Numbered from the stretch's first letter, positions 1-8,635 are shown. The stretch is 43,991 nucleotides of DNA from Coriobacteriales bacterium (GCA_031264075.1 JAISEO010000044.1:1-43991), one strand, 5' to 3'. A program made the numbers and translations. The notes: a model not told the origin generated them from the sequence alone.

Positions 1-57
1 CCGTCCCCCTCTGTCCCTCTTGCCCCGTCCCCCTGAAGGTTGAGAAAGGAAGACGCT

Positions 58-720
58 GTGTCCAGAGAATCGCTCGCAGCCAAACGCAGGCGCGCCGTGG
101 CGGTGCTGGATCGCCTGGCTCCCCTGTACCCGGGGGGAGAGCAGGCCCTGCTGGAACACCGCGATCCCTTTACCCTGCTCATCGCGGTGCTCCTCAGCGC
201 CCAAACCACCGACGCCGCGGTCAACAGGGTAAGCCCCGAGCTCTTCAAAAGATGGCCCGACGCCCGGGCATTGGCCTCCGCCAGCCTCGGTGAGGTGTCT
301 GAGGTCATCCTCTCACTGGGGTTCTATAACACCAAGGCAAAGAACAGCATACTCTGCGCGCAGAAGCTTCTCGCGGATTTTGGGGGTGTCGTGCCCCAGA
401 CGATGGAGGAGCTCACCAGCCTGCCGGGCGTGGGACGCAAAACGGCCAATATCGTCTTGAACAGCGCCTTTGGGCACGCGGTGGGTATCGCCGTGGACAC
501 GCATGTGTTTCGCATAGCCACACGCCTGCGCCTGACGGCGGCATCCGAGCCCTTGCACGCCGAGAGGGATCTGCTCAGGGTTGTTCCCCAGAGTTACTGG
601 AGCATGATAAACAGATGCTGGGTCCTGTTTGGACGCGAATACTGCTGCGCCCGTCGCCCTCACTGTGCGCGCTGTCCAACAAACGACCTCTGCCCCAGCG
701 CGGGCAAAGCGGTACAGTAG
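58..720 (+). CDS. nth: Endonuclease III (DNA glycosylase/AP lyase)
   Basis: Base-excision repair glycosylase/AP lyase that removes oxidised pyrimidines. From the start chosen here (220 residues) the helix-hairpin-helix LPGVGRKTANIV begins at about residue 122 with the expected catalytic Lys128, followed by Asp147 in VDTHVFR. The C-terminal [4Fe-4S] loop C196-X6-C203-X2-C206-X5-C212 has exact endonuclease III spacing. The GTG at 58 is preferred because AAAGGA lies 7 bases upstream; the upstream in-frame TTG at 40 lies before that site. The last codons and stop lie inside a 46-bp sequence repeated at 1318-1363, so the 3' end of this gene has been duplicated around an inserted toxin gene. The identification is secure. 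Confidence 0.96.
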   Translation: MSRESLAAKRRRAVAVLDRLAPLYPGGEQALLEHRDPFTLLIAVLLSAQTTDAAVNRVSPELFKRWPDARALASASLGEVSEVILSLGFYNTKAKNSILCAQKLLADFGGVVPQTMEELTSLPGVGRKTANIVLNSAFGHAVGIAVDTHVFRIATRLRLTAASEPLHAERDLLRVVPQSYWSMINRCWVLFGREYCCARRPHCARCPTNDLCPSAGKAVQ

Positions 721-722
721 CA
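677..722 (+). repeat. Direct repeat copy 1: nth 3' end
   Basis: 46 bp covering the last codons and stop of nth. It matches 1318-1363 at 44 of 46 positions with a 641-bp offset. Both differences (GGC/GGT and CAG/CAA) are synonymous in the nth reading frame. This suggests that both copies descend from functional nth genes, as when an integrating element supplies a replacement gene end. Confidence 0.95.
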
Positions 723-815
723 CGTGATGGAAGATGAAATTGCATCACCGGTAGGGATGCGGGAGCAGTGCAGCACCTTTGTGTGAAGCCTTATGAAGGC
801 AGAACTGGAGTAATT

Positions 816-1208
816 ATGCAAAAGGATTATCGGGAATGGATGCCAGTTAAAGCTGAGATACACAACAATGCAGCGCGCCCTCAGATGTTTAAGGAGAGCG
901 ATGTTTGGCTTTGCCATATCGGCGATAACGTTGGGTTTGAAGAAGATGGAAAGGGGCGCAACTATCTGCGCCCGGTTGTTGTAGTAAGAAAATTCAATAA
1001 CCAGTTCTGTCAGGTAGTCCCACTCTCAACCACCGCTAGCAGAGGGCGATATTACTTTCCTTTCAACAGCCATACGGGCAAGACGAGCGTGGCAATAACG
1101 AGTCAGTTGAAAGCTGTCGATAGTTCGCGTCTGACGCGCAAGATAGGCTATATCAATCCTTCTGACTTGCATGCTTTAAAGAGTAAGCTGCGGGAATTGT
1201 TTCAATAA
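816..1208 (+). CDS. PemK/MazF-family toxin-like protein
   Basis: A 130-residue protein resembling PemK/MazF endoribonucleases, which fold as SH3-like barrels and cleave mRNA. Visible family features are an N-terminal DVWLCHIGDNVG strand, the RPVVVVRKF core, VVPLSTT, and the late SVAITSQLKAVDSSRL block that follows the usual pattern of a Q/S-rich strand near the catalytic region. The ATG at 816 is chosen over GTG 768 because GGAG stands 5 bases upstream. No antitoxin ORF is seen on either side, so this is an orphan toxin or a member that does not need one. It is less GC-rich than its neighbours and sits between two copies of the nth 3' end, which indicates horizontal acquisition. Family assignment is fairly sure; activity is inferred. 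Confidence 0.78.
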   Translation: MQKDYREWMPVKAEIHNNAARPQMFKESDVWLCHIGDNVGFEEDGKGRNYLRPVVVVRKFNNQFCQVVPLSTTASRGRYYFPFNSHTGKTSVAITSQLKAVDSSRLTRKIGYINPSDLHALKSKLRELFQ

Positions 1209-1317
1209 ATAGTTCACCTCCGCACAAGGCAGAGGCGACAAGCGCAAAGCGCAAATTTGTATGCATAGGATACCATGATGCAAGCAGCCAGTCAAAAGAA
1301 CGTTACCAGAAAATCAG

Positions 1318-1363
1318 CAACAAACGACCTCTGCCCCAGCGCGGGTAAAGCGGTACAATAGCA
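1318..1363 (+). repeat. Direct repeat copy 2: nth 3'-end remnant
   Basis: Second copy of the nth terminus. In the nth frame it still reads through the same final residues to a TAG stop at 1359-1361, although there is no upstream nth sequence. It is probably the original end of nth displaced by the toxin cassette. Its stop lies 8 bases before the next start codon, and the repeat may contribute to translation of that gene. Confidence 0.93.
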
Positions 1364-1369
1364 GGCGTT

Positions 1370-1873
1370 ATGGATGAGACGCTACAGAGCATGGCACAAC
1401 CTGAGCCCGCCGCCGGTGGAGCGCAACAGCCGGCCTCCGAGGAGCTGCAGTTCGCAGAGCCCGATCTGAGCAGGGTTCCCCGTATCAACTGGGGTGCCCT
1501 GTTGATGCCGGCGGTGTGGGGCCCGGTGCACGGGCAGTGGATAACCATCCTCTTCTACCCGCTCTGGCTGTTTGCCGATACCTGCCTTACCAATGCCGTC
1601 ATCTTCGGCGGACTGAGCTCGGGATTGCTCTCCACCGGCGGACTCGCAACGATTCTGGCCGCAACGGTTGTTCTCGGAACAGCGGCTATCACCTTCCTGT
1701 ATGCGAGCACCGCGGGGCGCAAGGCCTATCTTCGCGCGGCGGAGCGGATGACCCTGCAGGAATACCTGGCCCGCGAGCGCGTCTGGGCTGTGGTCTGTGC
1801 CCTCATCGCCCTGCTCTTCATCGTGTTGGCCACCTGGTACAACCTGGCCGTCCGTATTCCCGCGGGAGCTTGA
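1370..1873 (+). CDS. Hypothetical polytopic membrane protein
   Basis: 167 residues. A Pro/Ala/Gln-rich cytoplasmic N-terminus of about 40 residues is followed by a short aromatic stretch (INWGALLMPAVWGPVHG) and about four hydrophobic segments: near residues 45-70, 75-90, 92-112 and 135-158. Between the last two lies a charged loop with basic and acidic residues (AGRKAYLRAAERM). I do not recognise a named family or an enzymatic motif. Only a weak ribosome site (AGCAGG) precedes the ATG. It was probably co-transcribed with nth before the toxin cassette inserted between them. It is likely a real gene because coding bias and hydrophobic pattern are coherent; function is unknown. Confidence 0.7.
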   Translation: MDETLQSMAQPEPAAGGAQQPASEELQFAEPDLSRVPRINWGALLMPAVWGPVHGQWITILFYPLWLFADTCLTNAVIFGGLSSGLLSTGGLATILAATVVLGTAAITFLYASTAGRKAYLRAAERMTLQEYLARERVWAVVCALIALLFIVLATWYNLAVRIPAGA

Positions 1874-1971
1874 TTGGCTGGAACCTGAACCGTGGTCTGA
1901 CGCGGGTGAACAGCGTAGCACAGGCTGCCCATCATTACATCAAGCGGAGAGGCTCACTCGGATCAGGAGCC

Positions 1972-2511
1972 TTACAGCGCTGTGCCCTTAGTGGGCATGC
2001 GAAACCGCCCCATATCGACGCCCTCCAGGGTGAGCAGCTTGATTTTCCTGTCGATGCCGCCCGCATAGCCGGTGAGGCTGCCGCCGGAACCTACCACGCG
2101 ATGGCAGGGGATGATGATGGAAATGGGGTTATGCCCCACCGCCCCGCCGACCGCACGCGCAGACATCTTCTCCTTGCCCATTCGCTCGGCCACCCCGGCG
2201 GCGAGCGCCCCGTAGGTGCTGGTCTTTCCATAGGGTATCTCTTCGAGCAGAGCCCAGACGGACTGGCGGAACTCGCCACCCAGGGGTGCGAGCGCAATCT
2301 CGGACGGCGCCGGCCTCAGTCCCGCAAAATAGCGGTCGAGCCAGCTTCTCACTTCTGCAAAGGCAGAAAGGCCATCATCACTGTGCAGGGGAAGCGGCAC
2401 ACTGGCGCCGTGATACTTCTGCCCGGCCAGCCAGAGCCCGGCCAGGTGCTCTCCGTCTGAGGCCAGGGTCAGCACCCCTACGGGCGATTCGTATTCCGTT
2501 GTATAGTACAT
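1972..2511 (-). CDS. ogt: Methylated-DNA-protein-cysteine methyltransferase
   Basis: Suicide repair protein that moves the methyl group from O6-methylguanine or O4-methylthymine in DNA to its own cysteine. The 179 residues carry the invariant PCHRV active site with acceptor Cys136, preceded by the VGGAVGHNPI helix-wing region and PYGKTSTYGALA, all in family order and length. AAGGAGAT lies 4 bases before the ATG. It lies 92 bases downstream of the ada-alkA gene on the same strand, so the two probably form an alkylation-damage operon in which Ada acts as sensor and Ogt provides the O6-alkyl repair that the Ada fusion lacks. Confidence 0.95.
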   Translation of the reverse strand: MYYTTEYESPVGVLTLASDGEHLAGLWLAGQKYHGASVPLPLHSDDGLSAFAEVRSWLDRYFAGLRPAPSEIALAPLGGEFRQSVWALLEEIPYGKTSTYGALAAGVAERMGKEKMSARAVGGAVGHNPISIIIPCHRVVGSGGSLTGYAGGIDRKIKLLTLEGVDMGRFRMPTKGTAL

Positions 2512-2603
2512 GGCATCTCCTTTTCATCCTTTTTCAAAACTTCAGCAAGAGGCGTATATGCGGAAGGGCAGGGCGGCGGCGAGGCAGCGGCGGCGGGGAG
2601 CTC

Positions 2604-4073
2604 TCAAGGGGCCGCGAGTGAGTTCCACAGGGCCACCGTGGCGTAGCTCCGCCAGGGCCGCCAGTCCTCTGACAGCTCACGTATCTGCTCGGGCGTGTAC
2701 TGCGCAAGCGCCTTCTTGACGCCGTGGTCCGTGTCAAGGAAGGCGTCCGGCCAGCCCATCGCGCGCATGGCGATATACTGTGACGACCAGGGCCCTATGC
2801 CCGGCAGGGTCACGAGCTTTGCCATCTCGGTTTCCGGTTGGGCGCTGAGGCCGTAGTTGATGCTGCCGGAGACAAAACTCTCTGCGAGTTTCTGGATGGT
2901 TCTCGTGCGAGCTGAGATAATACCCAGCTGACCGAGCTGCTCTGGCAGCGTGTCGCCGAGAGCGAGAAGGGCTTCCGGGGTGGGAAAGGCGTGCGTCAGG
3001 CCCTCGGGTGCCCCCTCCAAAGGCGTGCCCAGGTTCACTGCCATCCGTGCGGCCAGCGTTCCTGCCGCCTTGACGGTTATCTGCTGTCCCAGCACCGTGC
3101 GCACGCACATCTCAAAGGCGTCAAAGCAGCCCGGAACGCGCAGGCCGGGCACAAAGGCACCGGGCGTGACGCTATTCAGACGCTCAAGTATCTCGGTTAT
3201 CGAGTCCGGCTCGCAGTAGAGGTCAAACAGATGTCTGACCCGTGCAAAAACCTGGGTGAGGACAGGCAGCAGGTTTGCCGAGATGGTCAGCTGCAGTGCA
3301 TGCTTCTGTTCGTTGTTGCCTATCTGTATCCAGCCGAGCAGTTCCTCTCCCGCCCTGGAAGCGAGGCGGACACTGCGCAGGTAGCTGCCATCGCGCACGG
3401 CCTCAACGCCACTGATTGCACGCAGGGCGAGAAAGTCCAGCATCTCTTCCCACCGGTAGGGCGGGCGGTAGGCGAGGGAGAGGCTCAGAGCTCCGTGCTG
3501 TTCGCCCGCCCGGGCTCGTTTGCGGAGCGCCGTGGGAGAGAGTCGGTAGCGCGTCTTGAACAGTTCGTTAAAGCGTCGGATGCTGCCGAAGCCAGACGTC
3601 ATGGCCACCTCTGACACCGGCAGGTTCGTGTCGGTGAGCAGGCTTTTCGCGAGCAGCAGCCGCATGGTCTGGAGGTATTGGACGGGCGAGACATGGTACT
3701 CTTCGGCAAAGACCCTGCGCAGGTGTCTCGCGGTGCATCCCAGTTTTCCTGCCAGAACATCGAGGCTCAGGTCCGTCTGACAGTACTCCTCCAACAGGCG
3801 CGTCGCCCGGCGTACCAGCGAGGAGCGGGCATCGGTTATGGACAGCCCGGGCGCAAGTTCCGGTCGGCACAGGAGGCAGGGCCGGTAGCCGGCCTGCTCC
3901 GCCTCTGCCGCCGTGGTATAGAAGCTACAGTTCTCCTCCCGGGGCAGTTTGGCACGGCAGACGGGCCGACAATAGATTCCCGTGGACGATACCCCCACAA
4001 AGAAGCGCCCATCAAAACGCGCGTCCCTGGCCTTGAGGGCGGCATACCACCCGCGATGTTCGTTTTCAGTCAT
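2604..4073 (-). CDS. Ada-AlkA fusion: methyl sensor and 3-methyladenine glycosylase
   Basis: 489-residue fusion. Residues 1-80 form the Ada zinc domain with C35, C39, C66 and C69; by homology C35 accepts methyl from phosphotriesters and switches on DNA binding. Residues about 85-180 are an AraC-type helix-turn-helix, residues about 190-300 the AlkA N-terminal domain, and the rest a HhH-GPD glycosylase with LPGIGPWSSQYIA at about 423 and probable catalytic Asp449 in FLDTDHG. The C-terminal O6-methyltransferase domain of E. coli Ada is absent, and ogt follows as a separate gene. The same domain order is known from other actinobacteria. It likely regulates itself and ogt. The start ATG has no strong ribosome site. 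Confidence 0.93.
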   Translation of the reverse strand: MTENEHRGWYAALKARDARFDGRFFVGVSSTGIYCRPVCRAKLPREENCSFYTTAAEAEQAGYRPCLLCRPELAPGLSITDARSSLVRRATRLLEEYCQTDLSLDVLAGKLGCTARHLRRVFAEEYHVSPVQYLQTMRLLLAKSLLTDTNLPVSEVAMTSGFGSIRRFNELFKTRYRLSPTALRKRARAGEQHGALSLSLAYRPPYRWEEMLDFLALRAISGVEAVRDGSYLRSVRLASRAGEELLGWIQIGNNEQKHALQLTISANLLPVLTQVFARVRHLFDLYCEPDSITEILERLNSVTPGAFVPGLRVPGCFDAFEMCVRTVLGQQITVKAAGTLAARMAVNLGTPLEGAPEGLTHAFPTPEALLALGDTLPEQLGQLGIISARTRTIQKLAESFVSGSINYGLSAQPETEMAKLVTLPGIGPWSSQYIAMRAMGWPDAFLDTDHGVKKALAQYTPEQIRELSEDWRPWRSYATVALWNSLAAP

Positions 4074-4201
4074 GACTCATGCCCAGTGCTTCCTTCTCAC
4101 GTCTTTCCTCTCAGGACCCGCACACACTCGGTCATATCTTCTAGCCTGTGCAGACAGCAGAGGGCGCCCTCTCTGCGAGCTGCCCTTTATACAGTATAGA
4201 G

Positions 4202-5671
4202 CTACAGAAAAACGATACTCGCGCTTTTCGGACCTGTCTTTTCCCTCAGTACCTTTACCAGCAACAGAATCAGCACCGGCAGTATCAGGTACAGCATGGC
4301 TGAGTAGCGATAGCAGGCCACCGGGGCAGCCACGAAGAACGAAATCAGGGTTGACCAAAGCGGTATGGCAACGATGAGCAGGCTCCAGCGTCGCTTGGCT
4401 ATCGAGACGACGAGAAGGGCCAGGCAGAGGTAGAAAGGCAGCGAAATATTGAAGAAGACCCCCTTGAGCACATCGGTGATAACAGGCACCGGCCGTTTGA
4501 ACATCAGATAATCCCAGCCAAGGACGGCCGCGTCGCGCAGAGTGGTTCGGTTTCCCATGGTCTGGTAGAACCCCTCGCTCAGCTGCGCCTTTCCCCCGAA
4601 TTCCTGCTCGACGTACTCCGGCGTCCAGACATACGACAGCGTAAAGTCCACGGCATTCATGTATTCGTTATGCGCTGGCTGGTCTCCCCAAAGCCAGAAC
4701 GACCGCGTCAAATCGAGATAGGCATTGGTGTAGGAAACAGGATTTTGAAGGCCCAAGGCAAACCAGTCGGCGATAAACTGGGCATCAGGCCTGATGCCCC
4801 TCTTTTCATCGTCGGCGAGTGAAGCCTGATAGTTTTCCTTCCAGTACTCCTCCGGGTGAATCGCGTCGAGCCGTTCTTTGATGTCGGCAGGGATGCTCCC
4901 GCCGTCCACATAGACGCGCGCTATCTGCTGTGCGGGTATCGCGACCAACTCCTGCGAAGGGCTCGGAGCCACCTGTGCGGCAGCGGCGATACCCGTGGTA
5001 AGGGCAAGGGCCAGGCCCAGCACTGCGCTTGCACCGAGAATCTGCCGCCATCTCGTTTTGTAGCACAGCAGGAGAATGAGAAGCACGAAAAACACCAGCA
5101 GCACCGCGTTCTTGCGCAGTTCAAAGACGATAAAGAGAAAGACCGCGAGCTTTATCCAGTTGCGTCGCAGGCTCAGCCACGCACCCTTACTGCAGACGAT
5201 TTCGAGGATGAATATCGTAAGGGGGAGCAGGGCTATCATGAAGGCGCTCTCCGTTGAGTACAGCACGTTGGTGTAGAACAGGAAGCTGGGGCTGAGCGCA
5301 AAGATGGCGGTAAGCACCAGACAGGCCCTCTGGCTGGCAAGCAGGCCCAGCGAGCGGAGCTTGACGATGGACCAGGCACAGCTGAGAGAGAACAGCACAT
5401 CAAAGACGATGCCATAGGCCCCCAGGCCCTGTGCGTTGTCGAAGAAGGGAAAGGTCAGAACCGTATAGAGGATGGAATGCCATTGATCCGGCTCGCCAAT
5501 CTTGAGCCGGATGGACGAGTACACCTGATCCGCCTGCAAAAATCCCGGCCAGACCAGGAAGAACAGCACGATGAGATTGGGCAACAGCACCAGAGAACCG
5601 AGCAACACCAACTCCTGCCGGTCATTCAGATCGTCGCGAAAAAGCCTTTTGAGATTCTGCATAGATAGCAT
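4202..5671 (-). CDS. Polytopic membrane protein (DUF6020-like)
   Basis: 489 residues with many hydrophobic segments: about nine before residue 235, then an extracytoplasmic-looking domain of about 150 residues rich in Tyr, Trp and Asp, then two or three C-terminal segments. This layout resembles membrane glycosyltransferases of the GT-C type and the DUF6020 proteins common in Coriobacteria and Clostridia. The motif near residue 45 (WPGFLQADQVYS) precedes a loop with conserved-looking Asp and His. No catalytic residues can be assigned with certainty. There is no clear Shine-Dalgarno site; ATG 5671 and ATG 5662 are both possible. It lies 45 bases after the HAD phosphatase gene on the same strand and may be the last gene of that operon. 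A role in cell-surface glycan assembly is inference. Confidence 0.7.
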   Translation of the reverse strand: MLSMQNLKRLFRDDLNDRQELVLLGSLVLLPNLIVLFFLVWPGFLQADQVYSSIRLKIGEPDQWHSILYTVLTFPFFDNAQGLGAYGIVFDVLFSLSCAWSIVKLRSLGLLASQRACLVLTAIFALSPSFLFYTNVLYSTESAFMIALLPLTIFILEIVCSKGAWLSLRRNWIKLAVFLFIVFELRKNAVLLVFFVLLILLLCYKTRWRQILGASAVLGLALALTTGIAAAAQVAPSPSQELVAIPAQQIARVYVDGGSIPADIKERLDAIHPEEYWKENYQASLADDEKRGIRPDAQFIADWFALGLQNPVSYTNAYLDLTRSFWLWGDQPAHNEYMNAVDFTLSYVWTPEYVEQEFGGKAQLSEGFYQTMGNRTTLRDAAVLGWDYLMFKRPVPVITDVLKGVFFNISLPFYLCLALLVVSIAKRRWSLLIVAIPLWSTLISFFVAAPVACYRYSAMLYLILPVLILLLVKVLREKTGPKSASIVFL

Positions 5672-5716
5672 GGTACCAAAAACCCGGGACTTCCAGGCGC
5701 AGGGCGGCTGTTCAGA

Positions 5717-6355
5717 CTACCCGGCAAACAGTTCCGGCAACTCCCGGATGTCTGCGAGGAGTACTTCTGCCCCGGCGTCTTCGAGCTCGCGTCTCGTGAA
5801 CATGCCCCAGAGTGCTCCCACGGCAAACATCCCTGCCTCACGGGCGGCTTCCATATCAAAGGGGCTGTCACCTACGTAGGCGCAGTCTGAGGCCGCAAGT
5901 CCCATACGCTCGGCGGCATCGAGCAGGGGGCCCGGCCTGGGCTTGTGTTCTGCCGTGTCGTCGGATCCCAGTATGAACTCAAAATAGCTGTCCAGCTCCA
6001 TGAGTTCAAGGCCGTGCTCAGCCGGGGCATGTCGCTTGGAAGTGACCACGGCGAGGCGCAGACCCTGCTCCCGGAGATCGGAGAGGACTTCTGGGGCGCC
6101 GTCAAATCCGCCAAGCATGGTCTCGCACACGAGCGCGTTGTTCTCCAGATAGGCCTGGAAGAGCTCTTCGCTCTTATCGGGGGCAATCAGCTCCATCTGT
6201 GTTTTGAGCGGAATACCAACGAGGGAGAGCAGCCTGTCATCCGGTGGGAGCGTGTCCGGGCCGAGCACCTTGGTATAGGCGTATCTGAATGAATTGAGTA
6301 TCATGTCGCGGGTGTCGAGCAGGGTGCCGTCCAGGTCAAAAAGTACTGCTTTCAA
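5717..6355 (-). CDS. HAD-superfamily phosphatase (Gph/PpaX type)
   Basis: 212-residue HAD hydrolase. Motif I is FDLDGTLLDT at the N-terminus with nucleophile Asp8 or its neighbour, an alpha-helical cap follows, motif II is VVTSK, and motif III/IV is HKPRPGPLLDAA...YVGDSPFDMEAAREAG. This pattern fits phosphoglycolate phosphatases and pyrophosphatase PpaX. The start is a TTG at 6355: AGGAG lies 6 bases upstream and no ATG fits. That ribosome site overlaps the stop of the preceding HAD gene, giving a 9-base gap and probable translational coupling. The substrate cannot be told from sequence. Confidence 0.9.
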   Translation of the reverse strand: MKAVLFDLDGTLLDTRDMILNSFRYAYTKVLGPDTLPPDDRLLSLVGIPLKTQMELIAPDKSEELFQAYLENNALVCETMLGGFDGAPEVLSDLREQGLRLAVVTSKRHAPAEHGLELMELDSYFEFILGSDDTAEHKPRPGPLLDAAERMGLAASDCAYVGDSPFDMEAAREAGMFAVGALWGMFTRRELEDAGAEVLLADIRELPELFAG

Positions 6356-6364
6356 GATGTTCTC

Positions 6365-7279
6365 CTATTCATGTTTAGCCTTGAGGAGCGCGTGGGCAAA
6401 CTCCACCCAGCCGTCTATGGTTGGCTGCGTCGTGGTAAACAGGGTCGCGGGGTCTCTCACGGTTGCCTGTGCATAGGCCCCGGGGCCGGGTTTCTTGTGG
6501 TTATCCACCAGAACAAAACTGCCCGTATACTCGCCCATGCTCACGTCACCTTCCGCGTCGCCGATTGCCAGGGCGTGTTTGGACGCGAGGCCCTTGGCAG
6601 CCATGTCGGCAGCCACGGCCCTGCCCTTGCCGGTGCCCCGTGGCATGAGATGGTAGACATGAATATCCTCCACCTCGAGCAGGCCGTGGTTTTTTGGGTG
6701 GATTATCCCGTTGTCGAGCAGCTGCAGAGGGAGTTCGCACTGCGCGAGCATCCTGTCCGCCTCTCCGCCCGGCCTCGTGTCGATATTGCCCCGCATCAAA
6801 AAGGTCACCTCTCTGTGGCTGCCCATCAGCTCGTGGACTTCCAGTCTTCCCCGGAAGCAGTCGAGCAGCATCTTTACGACGCCGCTCCTGGCAATCAACT
6901 CATGGGGCGTCCTGTCGGCCGTATGGTCGTAGTCCTGGTCAAAATGCGCTGCGGTCCACTCGCCCAGATTAAAGCTCTTCTCTGCACCGGCGCCGTAGCC
7001 ATACTGCACGACGCAGCCCATCTCCGCGATAAACTGCTCGAGATTGGCGAGGCGCAGTATCTCCGTGCTGGACACCGCATCGCGCCCGGTAACGATGATT
7101 ATCTTGATGTGTGCCTGCTTTAACCGTACCAGGGCCTTGGCCAGACTGGTTGAGGGCGCGCCCCGATGATTGGCGAGCATGCGGCCGCCGGGTGCCAGCA
7201 GTGTGCCGTCCAGATCGGTGTACACGTGCGTTATCTGTGCCAGGGCAGCCTCTGCCGCCGGTGAGTCAAGATGCTGCAT
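6365..7279 (-). CDS. HAD-superfamily hydrolase (Cof type)
   Basis: 304-residue phosphatase. HAD motif I is VYTDLDGTLL at about residue 20, motif II IIIVTGRDA, and the C-terminal motif AIGDAEGDVSMGEYTG. The large C2-type cap between them marks the Cof/sugar-phosphatase group. ATG 7279 is chosen; the longer reading frame to 7402 lies wholly inside the preceding gene and lacks family sequence. From this start the gene overlaps the end of the NTP-transferase/HD gene by 14 bases, so the two are probably translated in a coupled way. GGAG motifs lie upstream. Substrate unknown. Confidence 0.88.
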   Translation of the reverse strand: MQHLDSPAAEAALAQITHVYTDLDGTLLAPGGRMLANHRGAPSTSLAKALVRLKQAHIKIIIVTGRDAVSSTEILRLANLEQFIAEMGCVVQYGYGAGAEKSFNLGEWTAAHFDQDYDHTADRTPHELIARSGVVKMLLDCFRGRLEVHELMGSHREVTFLMRGNIDTRPGGEADRMLAQCELPLQLLDNGIIHPKNHGLLEVEDIHVYHLMPRGTGKGRAVAADMAAKGLASKHALAIGDAEGDVSMGEYTGSFVLVDNHKKPGPGAYAQATVRDPATLFTTTQPTIDGWVEFAHALLKAKHE

Positions 7280-8579
7280 GATGCCCCATTTCTCCCATTT
7301 CTCCTCGTTGGTCGTCCTCGCCTGCGGGGTTCCGTGCCCAGTCCTCGCCCTGCAAAAGCGCCGCATCGCCCGTGAGTTGGACATAACGCGTGAGAAACGC
7401 AAGGACGTTTCTGTGGTCTTTCTGTATCACTGCCCCGATTTCTGTTGAGGGTGCAAAGCGTTTCAGGGCTCCACGATACCGCCGCTCAACGCTCACCAAC
7501 GTCGTATTCTTGACGAGTTTGTCCGCGACGAACACGAGATTTGTTTCTGTAAACACATGCGGTGTGAGCCGGAGTTCTCTGTCGTGTGCGGCCACTACGG
7601 TGGCCAGAGCATCGTAGCCGAGTTCCCGTAGATGAGCGGCGGCCACCTGCGAATGGTCGGGCTCCAGCCGGTTGAGGTCGTGCAGTTCGCCGCCGGAACG
7701 GCAGAGCTCTGTGTCCAGTCCATAGTGCAACCTGTTGAGTACCCGCGCCATCCTGAGAGCGACCTCGGCCACCGCGCGCGTATGCTCATGGACGTTGGCC
7801 GGCGTCTGATACCGGACGAACAGTTCACCCGCGATGGCCTCACTGACACCACGGGTTCTCCGGACATGACGTTCCAGTCTCTGAAAAGCCGAGGGATCGT
7901 CCGCGTCAAGCAGTACTCCCGGGTCATCTACGTGCAACTCCTGCCAGGTATACGGCGCGAGCGCCTGCTTGAGGCCGCCTGTGCCCGCAAAGCCACGGAG
8001 CGCGTCAAAGGCGGTGGAGTCAATGAGCAGCGGATGCCCGCGCTCGCCTGAGTAGCGGGGAACAAGCACGGTAGGCCGGTCTGCCTCCCACTGCGCAAGC
8101 AGGGCAACAAGGGTCCGGGGGCTTACACCAGGCATGTCGCCCGGCAGGACAAAGACCGCCTGGGGAGCGGGATCAGCGGCCTGGAGCGCTTCCAGCCCCA
8201 GCCTGATGCTCTCAAACATATCAGTGCTGGCATAGGTGGGATTGTGCACGAAGACGCACTGCCCCTGCTCGGGCTCCGGAGGCGGGGTCAGCCCGCGTAC
8301 CAGGGATTCGGCGGAGTCCTGAGCGCTGCCTCCCCCTGTGTCCCGCCTGCTTACTCTACCCTCCTTCACATCGATCAGCGCCGCCTCAAGCTCCTGCGCA
8401 TCACGCCCGGTAACCACACAGACCCGCTCTACCCCGCTGTCCAGCGCGCTCTGCACCGTAAGGCGTATCAGAGAAAAGCCATTGAGCGCAAGCAGGGGCT
8501 TAAAGCTGCCCATTCGCGAGGACAGGCCGGCAACCGGGATTATTGCAGCAGTAGTAGTCATGATGGTAGTATAGGGCAT
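7266..8579 (-). CDS. MobA-like NTP transferase fused to an HD domain
   Basis: 437 residues in two domains. Residues about 8-225 form a MobA/MocA-like nucleotidyltransferase with the signature AGLSSRMGSFKPLL, the family that activates molybdenum cofactor with CTP or GTP. Residues about 255-410 form an HD phosphohydrolase-like domain with HEHTRAVAEVA and HDLNR. NTP transferases of this kind occur in molybdenum-hydroxylase maturation loci, and this gene is divergent from an XdhC-like gene 56 bases away. I infer that both serve maturation of a molybdenum enzyme. ATG 8561 (MTTTAAIIPVAG) fits the family start as well as 8579; neither has a good ribosome site. Confidence 0.85.
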   Translation of the reverse strand: MPYTTIMTTTAAIIPVAGLSSRMGSFKPLLALNGFSLIRLTVQSALDSGVERVCVVTGRDAQELEAALIDVKEGRVSRRDTGGGSAQDSAESLVRGLTPPPEPEQGQCVFVHNPTYASTDMFESIRLGLEALQAADPAPQAVFVLPGDMPGVSPRTLVALLAQWEADRPTVLVPRYSGERGHPLLIDSTAFDALRGFAGTGGLKQALAPYTWQELHVDDPGVLLDADDPSAFQRLERHVRRTRGVSEAIAGELFVRYQTPANVHEHTRAVAEVALRMARVLNRLHYGLDTELCRSGGELHDLNRLEPDHSQVAAAHLRELGYDALATVVAAHDRELRLTPHVFTETNLVFVADKLVKNTTLVSVERRYRGALKRFAPSTEIGAVIQKDHRNVLAFLTRYVQLTGDAALLQGEDWARNPAGEDDQRGEMGEMGHHAAS

Positions 8580-8635
8580 TGCTTACGCTCTGCGTGAGCC
8601 GCGTATCGGATGCGTTCCTGAGGAGGAGAAGCATC

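Larger units (their letters stand above)
677..1317 (+). mobile_element. Inserted toxin cassette at the nth 3' end
   Basis: A 641-bp unit made of one copy of the nth terminus plus the PemK/MazF-like gene, followed directly by the second copy of the terminus. Deleting it would join nth to the membrane-protein gene at 1370 with only 8 bases between stop and start, which looks like the ancestral arrangement. No integrase or transposase is encoded within it, so movement would need a recombinase from elsewhere or homologous recombination. The exact boundaries within the repeat cannot be assigned. Confidence 0.65.

Noticed and set aside
1-42. Pyrimidine-rich start of the window as a third copy of the 24.3-kb repeat
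   Set aside because: Only about 15 bases (GTCCC-CTGAAGGT) agree, and the window edge cuts the left part, so homology cannot be shown.
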